Origin: Anaerotignum faecicola
GTDB taxonomy: Bacteria; Bacillota; Clostridia; Lachnospirales; Anaerotignaceae
Direction: 5' to 3'
DNA length: 64,000 nucleotides
Assembly: GCA_024460105.1 (NCBI GenBank)
Contig: JANFXS010000004.1
Location: 124,001-188,000 of the forward strand
In this document: in pieces, positions 60,016 to 64,000 of the stretch
Position numbering within the stretch: position 1 is the stretch's first letter
Layout: the number at the start of each line of letters is the position of its first letter
Notes under the pieces: model-generated
What the model saw: the letters and a program-made list of their open reading frames with translations, nothing else
Databases searched by the model: none
Told to the model about the DNA's origin: nothing
Made by a program: the position numbers and the translations under genes

Positions 60016-62100
60016 ATGATTAATTCGACATTCGGCGGTTTTATGACGGCCCGCCTCGGTATGACGGTTGCGCAGCAGGCGTTGAACATAACGGGGCAGA
60101 ACATTTCAAATATAAGCACTCTCGGCTATACAAGGCAGAGAGTAGACCAGGTAAGCTTTAATGTAGGCGGCGGCTCAAACCGATACTCGTCATTTTATAA
60201 TGTAAATATAGGAAACGGCGCCTTGGTTACGGGCATTTCCCAGATCCGCGACCCGTTCCTTGATAAAAGGTTCAGGGCGGAAATGGCGCAGGTAGGAGAA
60301 TATGACATTAAAATATCAGGGCTTAAGGAGCTCAGCAGTATACTTGACGAGGCCTCGAAGGTTGACGATGAGGGCGGTATCCATAACCAGATCGGGGATC
60401 TTTTAAGCAAACTTGACAAGCTTGCTTCAAACGTAGGCAACAAGGAATTTGACAGCATGGTTAAATCATCGGCCCAGGTGCTTACGGAGCTTTTAAATTC
60501 CGCGGCAAAGCAGCTTGAGGAAGTAAGGAAAAATCAGGAAACGGATTTAAAGGACGTCGACATACCGGCTGTAAACAACTTATTGAACAATATAAGGGAT
60601 CTTAATAAATCCATAAAAGAAGCCAACCTTCACGGAAACGCCGCTTTGGAACTCAAGGATCAGAGAAATCTCCTTATTGACGAGCTTTCCTCGTATCTTG
60701 ATATAGAAGTTAAATACGATACGGTAAAATATACGGACAGTATTTCTGTTGAAGAATTAAGTATTGAGCTTGTAGGCAAGGACGGCAAGAAGATAACCCT
60801 TGTTGATGACGAACAGGCAAGGCAGTTGGAGCTTACTTCTCCCGATCAAAACGGTACGGAGGATTGGAAAATCGGGCTTACAAAGCTTGATCCGGACGAT
60901 AAGGAGCTTGATTTCAAAATAGCCGAGGCACAGCAGAAACTGCAGAAGGAAATGGACGCAGTGAAAAATGCCACCGATAAGCTTACAGAGGCTCAGAAGT
61001 TACTTACGGACGCCAATAACACGCTGAATAATGCAAATGCGGCTTTTACGGCCGCGCAGGCGGATACTGCCGCAAAACAAACGGCCGCCGATAAGGCGAA
61101 GGCGGACTATGAGGCGATAAAGGCCAATCCGAACAGCACAAAGGATCAGATTACGGCGGCGAGGAAGGTTTACGACGAAGCGAGGGCGGCGCTGAAAACT
61201 GCCGAAAAAGCCGAAGTTAAAGCCCAGACTGCCCTGACTAATGCGCAGGCAGAGGCTGATAAGGCACAGAAAAAAGTCGACGATCTCAATACGGAAATTG
61301 CGGAACTCCAAAAAACGGAAAAAGACAGGATTGATGCAGCGCAGAAGGAGCTTGATAAGGCAAATAAGGATAAGCAGGATTCGTTGGCGGCGGGCGCGGC
61401 AATAGGCGATATTACAGACGATATATTAACAGGCTCCCTTAAAAGCTCGCTTGACCTCCTTAATGACGACGGCGAGTTCGATCAGGATCCAAACGCGACA
61501 AGGGGTATCGGCTATTACCAGAACATGCTGGACTCCCTTGCAAATAAAATTGCCACAACGTTAAATGAGGCGAATAATCCATATCAGTTTACGGACGGGG
61601 CAGGACAGCCTGTTGAACACAACCTTTTTGAAACAAATGACGGCACCGATAAAATAACGGCGGGCAATATAAAAATAGCCGATGGCTGGAACAACAACGA
61701 ATACGGCATAACGGCCTCAAAGGATCCCAATGCGCCTGAGGGGGCAAATGACAACATACTGCATATGAAAAACCTTTTTACGGAATCTATGGTGTATGAT
61801 ACAAACGGCGACGGTACGGGCACAAAACTCTTTGAAGGCACATATCAGGAATTTTTCTCAAATATGGGCGTTGTGCTTGGCCTCGATATAAAATCCTCGA
61901 CAGAGATACTTAACAATCATGTGCAGCTTGCCGGAAGCATTTCAGATGACCGTGACAATGTTTCAGGCGTATCGCTTGACGAGGAAGGCATGAATATGCT
62001 CCAGTATTCAAAGGCATATTCTGCATCGGCCCGAATGATGACAGTGCTTGACGAGGCGCTTGACACTATTATAAATAAAATGGGCGTTGTAGGAAGATAA
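60016..62100 (+). CDS. flgK: Hook-filament junction protein FlgK with coiled-coil insertion
   Basis: The 694-residue protein has the FlgK N terminus (FMTARLGMTVAQQALNITGQ, NISNISTLGYTRQRV) and C terminus (SLDEEGMNMLQYSKAYSASARMMTVL). Residues about 299-455 are an Ala/Lys/Glu/Asp-rich heptad-like coiled coil (nt 60910-61380; AAFTAAQADTAAKQTAADKA), absent from the usual FlgK core. It replaces or extends the surface domain. The rest has normal length. GGAGG lies before the ATG. Confidence 0.93.
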   Translation: MINSTFGGFMTARLGMTVAQQALNITGQNISNISTLGYTRQRVDQVSFNVGGGSNRYSSFYNVNIGNGALVTGISQIRDPFLDKRFRAEMAQVGEYDIKISGLKELSSILDEASKVDDEGGIHNQIGDLLSKLDKLASNVGNKEFDSMVKSSAQVLTELLNSAAKQLEEVRKNQETDLKDVDIPAVNNLLNNIRDLNKSIKEANLHGNAALELKDQRNLLIDELSSYLDIEVKYDTVKYTDSISVEELSIELVGKDGKKITLVDDEQARQLELTSPDQNGTEDWKIGLTKLDPDDKELDFKIAEAQQKLQKEMDAVKNATDKLTEAQKLLTDANNTLNNANAAFTAAQADTAAKQTAADKAKADYEAIKANPNSTKDQITAARKVYDEARAALKTAEKAEVKAQTALTNAQAEADKAQKKVDDLNTEIAELQKTEKDRIDAAQKELDKANKDKQDSLAAGAAIGDITDDILTGSLKSSLDLLNDDGEFDQDPNATRGIGYYQNMLDSLANKIATTLNEANNPYQFTDGAGQPVEHNLFETNDGTDKITAGNIKIADGWNNNEYGITASKDPNAPEGANDNILHMKNLFTESMVYDTNGDGTGTKLFEGTYQEFFSNMGVVLGLDIKSSTEILNNHVQLAGSISDDRDNVSGVSLDEEGMNMLQYSKAYSASARMMTVLDEALDTIINKMGVVGR

Positions 62101-62122
62101 CGGAAGGAGGATTTGATTAATC

Positions 62123-63124
62123 ATGAGGGTAACTACAAGGGCTATTATGAGCAACTATAGCCGAAATCTTAATAAAACCATGGCTAACCTTGACAGTTCA
62201 AGGCAGAAGGTTCTTACCAAAAGGAAGTTTAACAATATAGATGAAGACCCTTCCGCAGCGGCGCGTTCTTTTAAGCTGAGGAGGGAATTTAACCAGAATG
62301 CGGACTATCTGGAAAACGTAAAAACTACCATTTCTATGTTTGATACTGTTTCAAGCAGCGCGCTCAGCATAAGCGGCGTGCTTAACGAGCAGGTAAACGA
62401 AGATACGCTCAGCGCAATTAACGGCGCAACAAGCTATGAAGCAAGGCTTACATATGCGAAAACCCTTAGAGGGATGCAGGACTCAATAGTTTTGAGCTTG
62501 AATGAAAAGTATGCCGACAGGTTCCTTTTCGGCGGGGCGGGAACGAAGGAAGCGCCTTTTGAGCTTAAAGACGATAAGCTTTATTACAGAGGGATAGATG
62601 TTAATACAACGGATCCCGACGAAATAAAAAAGCTTGAGGAAATGATGGATGAAACGCTTTATGTGGATATCGGATTCGGCATGGAGGAGAATGCCCAGGG
62701 CGACGTTGTAGGAAGCAGTGCCTTTAATACGGCTGTACCGGGTCTTAATATTGTAGGATACGGGCAGACTGCCGACGGCGTAAGCAAAAATGTTGTAACG
62801 CTTCTGGGACAAATGGCCGATGCCCTTGAAGAACCGAATCTTAACGAGGCAAAATTCGGCAAGCTTATGGATCAGTTTGTTGAGAGCAAAAACGACGTTG
62901 CCGATTTTGTTGCGGAACTTGGGACAAAAAGCGAGTTTTTGGAAAACAGGAAAAAACAGCTTGAAACGGCAAGCGATAATATAAATGTACAGATTGTAGA
63001 CGTTGAAAATGTCGATATGGCGGCGGCTATATCGGATTATGTATGGCAGCAGTATGCATATAATGCGGCGTTAAAAGTCGGAACAAGCATACTTTCGCCT
63101 TCTTTTATAGATTTTATGAAATAA
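62123..63124 (+). CDS. flgL: Hook-filament junction protein FlgL
   Basis: The 333-residue protein has a flagellin-like N terminus (RVTTRAIMSNYSRNLNKTMA then KFNNIDEDPSAAARSFKLRR) and C terminus (NVDMAAAISDYVWQQYAYNA). It links FlgK to the filament. AAGGAGG precedes the ATG, 22 bases after flgK. Confidence 0.94.
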   Translation: MRVTTRAIMSNYSRNLNKTMANLDSSRQKVLTKRKFNNIDEDPSAAARSFKLRREFNQNADYLENVKTTISMFDTVSSSALSISGVLNEQVNEDTLSAINGATSYEARLTYAKTLRGMQDSIVLSLNEKYADRFLFGGAGTKEAPFELKDDKLYYRGIDVNTTDPDEIKKLEEMMDETLYVDIGFGMEENAQGDVVGSSAFNTAVPGLNIVGYGQTADGVSKNVVTLLGQMADALEEPNLNEAKFGKLMDQFVESKNDVADFVAELGTKSEFLENRKKQLETASDNINVQIVDVENVDMAAAISDYVWQQYAYNAALKVGTSILSPSFIDFMK

Positions 63125-63179
63125 TGTAAAAAGTATTTTTAGGGAATGGATTTATAAATAGTTTGGGGAGGTTTGAAAT

Positions 63180-63794
63180 ATGGAACCTTTAATTAAAATA
63201 ACTAATGTTCCGATAGCGTTTGAAATGAAGGTAAATAATGCGCATTTGGAATACAAAAACGGCACGGCGGATTTGGAGATAAAAAGGAACGACGGCAGGA
63301 TGGAAATTTCCAGCAGCCCGATAAGGCTGAGCATAGATACTTTCCAGGCAAGGGATTCAATTTCCCCGGCGTCAGTTTCCAGCAGTATTCAAAGGTATGC
63401 CCAAGCCGGAAAAACAGCGGCATACGAAGCTACCGCATCCATGGCGCAAAACGGGCGTCTTATGCTTAAAGCAAAAATAGGCGACGACGTTTTGGGTAAT
63501 ATAATCAAGGAAAATACGGACAAATATTTTCAAATGAAGGATTTTAACGTTGAGTTTATACCGGATACTATGGCTGAGTTAAGCTGGTCGCAGCCGGATG
63601 TTACAATAGACTATCAAATGGATAAGCTTAATTTTGACTGGCGTATTTTTAAAGGCGACTTTGAATTTGTGCCGGGCAATATAGAGTTTAACATAACGCA
63701 GCAGCCCGATGTAATAATAGAGTATATCGGCGGCCCTATTTATGTTCCGCCAAGCAGCGATCCTAATTATGAACCGATAGATGTAAAGGCGTAA
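63180..63794 (+). CDS. DUF6470 family protein (YviE-like)
   Basis: The 204-residue protein lies after flgL, where Bacillus has yviE and then fliW. Its residues (LIKITNVPIAFEMKVNNAHLEY, then a beta-rich C terminus ending in DVIIEYIGGPIYVPPSS) fit the DUF6470 family, whose role is not known. GGGGAGG precedes the ATG. fliW and csrA would be expected next but lie beyond the window edge if present. Confidence 0.8.
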   Translation: MEPLIKITNVPIAFEMKVNNAHLEYKNGTADLEIKRNDGRMEISSSPIRLSIDTFQARDSISPASVSSSIQRYAQAGKTAAYEATASMAQNGRLMLKAKIGDDVLGNIIKENTDKYFQMKDFNVEFIPDTMAELSWSQPDVTIDYQMDKLNFDWRIFKGDFEFVPGNIEFNITQQPDVIIEYIGGPIYVPPSSDPNYEPIDVKA

Positions 63795-63886
63795 TTGAGG
63801 CTAACTTAAAGGATTGTTTCGGACATAACGGCTTTCTGAAGTTTAATATGCCCGGAGGAAAATGTTCCGGAAGGATTGAGAGTTTT

Positions 63887-63935
63887 AAACAATACAACGA
63901 AAAGTATGCCCTGGATTTGGGCATACTGATTGTTT
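63887..63935 (+). terminator. Terminator-like long hairpin after the DUF6470 gene
   Basis: AGTATGCCC (63903-63911) pairs with GGGCATACT (63919-63927), and AAACAAT (63887-63893) with ATTGTTT (63929-63935) outside it. The following sequence is only moderately T-rich, so it may be a terminator or a structured leader for the next gene. Confidence 0.5.
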
Positions 63936-64000
63936 GTATATGACAATATTTTTCCGGATTATTGCGGTATCCGTCCGGTATTTATATAGCGTAGGATCTC

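Overview
The window looks like the chromosome of a motile, strictly anaerobic, amino-acid-fermenting member of the Clostridia (Lachnospiraceae or a related family; genus not determinable from sequence alone). The reasons are a Gram-positive style fla/che cluster (FliY, CheC, CheD, CheV, FlbD, the TIGR02530-type protein, a DUF6470 protein after flgL), AGGAGG ribosome sites with frequent TTG and GTG starts, and two ferredoxin-dependent 2-oxoacid oxidoreductases beside a NuoEFG-like flavin/iron-sulfur complex. No rRNA, tRNA or CRISPR array was seen.

Positions 1-20763 are metabolic. A leftward operon (3496-923) encodes a four-subunit 2-oxoacid:ferredoxin oxidoreductase, divergent from an IclR regulator. 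Next is a sigma-54 activator gene, followed by a transporter-like DUF819 protein and a DmpA-type self-processing peptidase behind a near-consensus -24/-12 promoter. Then come indolepyruvate:ferredoxin oxidoreductase (iorA-iorB), a nest of four small XRE regulators, proC, and a three-gene NuoE/NuoF/NuoG-like complex whose large subunit carries a GltD/NfnB-type flavin domain. Such a set would oxidise amino-acid-derived 2-oxoacids to acyl-CoA and reduced ferredoxin and then balance ferredoxin with NAD(P)H. The intergenic regions near 250-690 and 12000-12190 hold a family of structured, palindromic repeats.

Positions 21372-63794 are dominated by motility. After a leftward chemoreceptor gene and a long AT-rich control region comes a run of about 30 mostly tightly spaced rightward genes: flgBC-fliEFGHIJK-flgD-TIGR02530-flgE-flbD-motAB-fliM-fliY-cheY-fliOPQR-flhB-flhA-fliA-flgF-flgG-cheC-cheD-cheV. 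flhF, flhG, cheA, cheW, cheB and cheR, often part of such clusters, are not here. Between cheV and fliD lie a decayed GGDEF-EAL gene, an EAL-like/HDOD protein, and a leftward pair: a ParA/Soj ATPase and a long disordered protein ending in a ComFB domain. A second rightward block has fliD, fliS, an unknown helical gene, a membrane-anchored C39-like protein (leftward), an orphan FtsE-like ATPase, flgM, flgN, flgK, flgL and a DUF6470 gene.

The features most worth attention are: FliY with four tandem copies of the CheY-P-binding EIDALL-like motif in its linker; the ParA-ComFB pair inside the motility locus; the NuoEFG-GltD complex; FlgK and FlgD with unusual low-complexity additions; a long perfect hairpin at the predicted 5' end of the flbD-mot transcript; and paired structured repeats with compensatory base changes.
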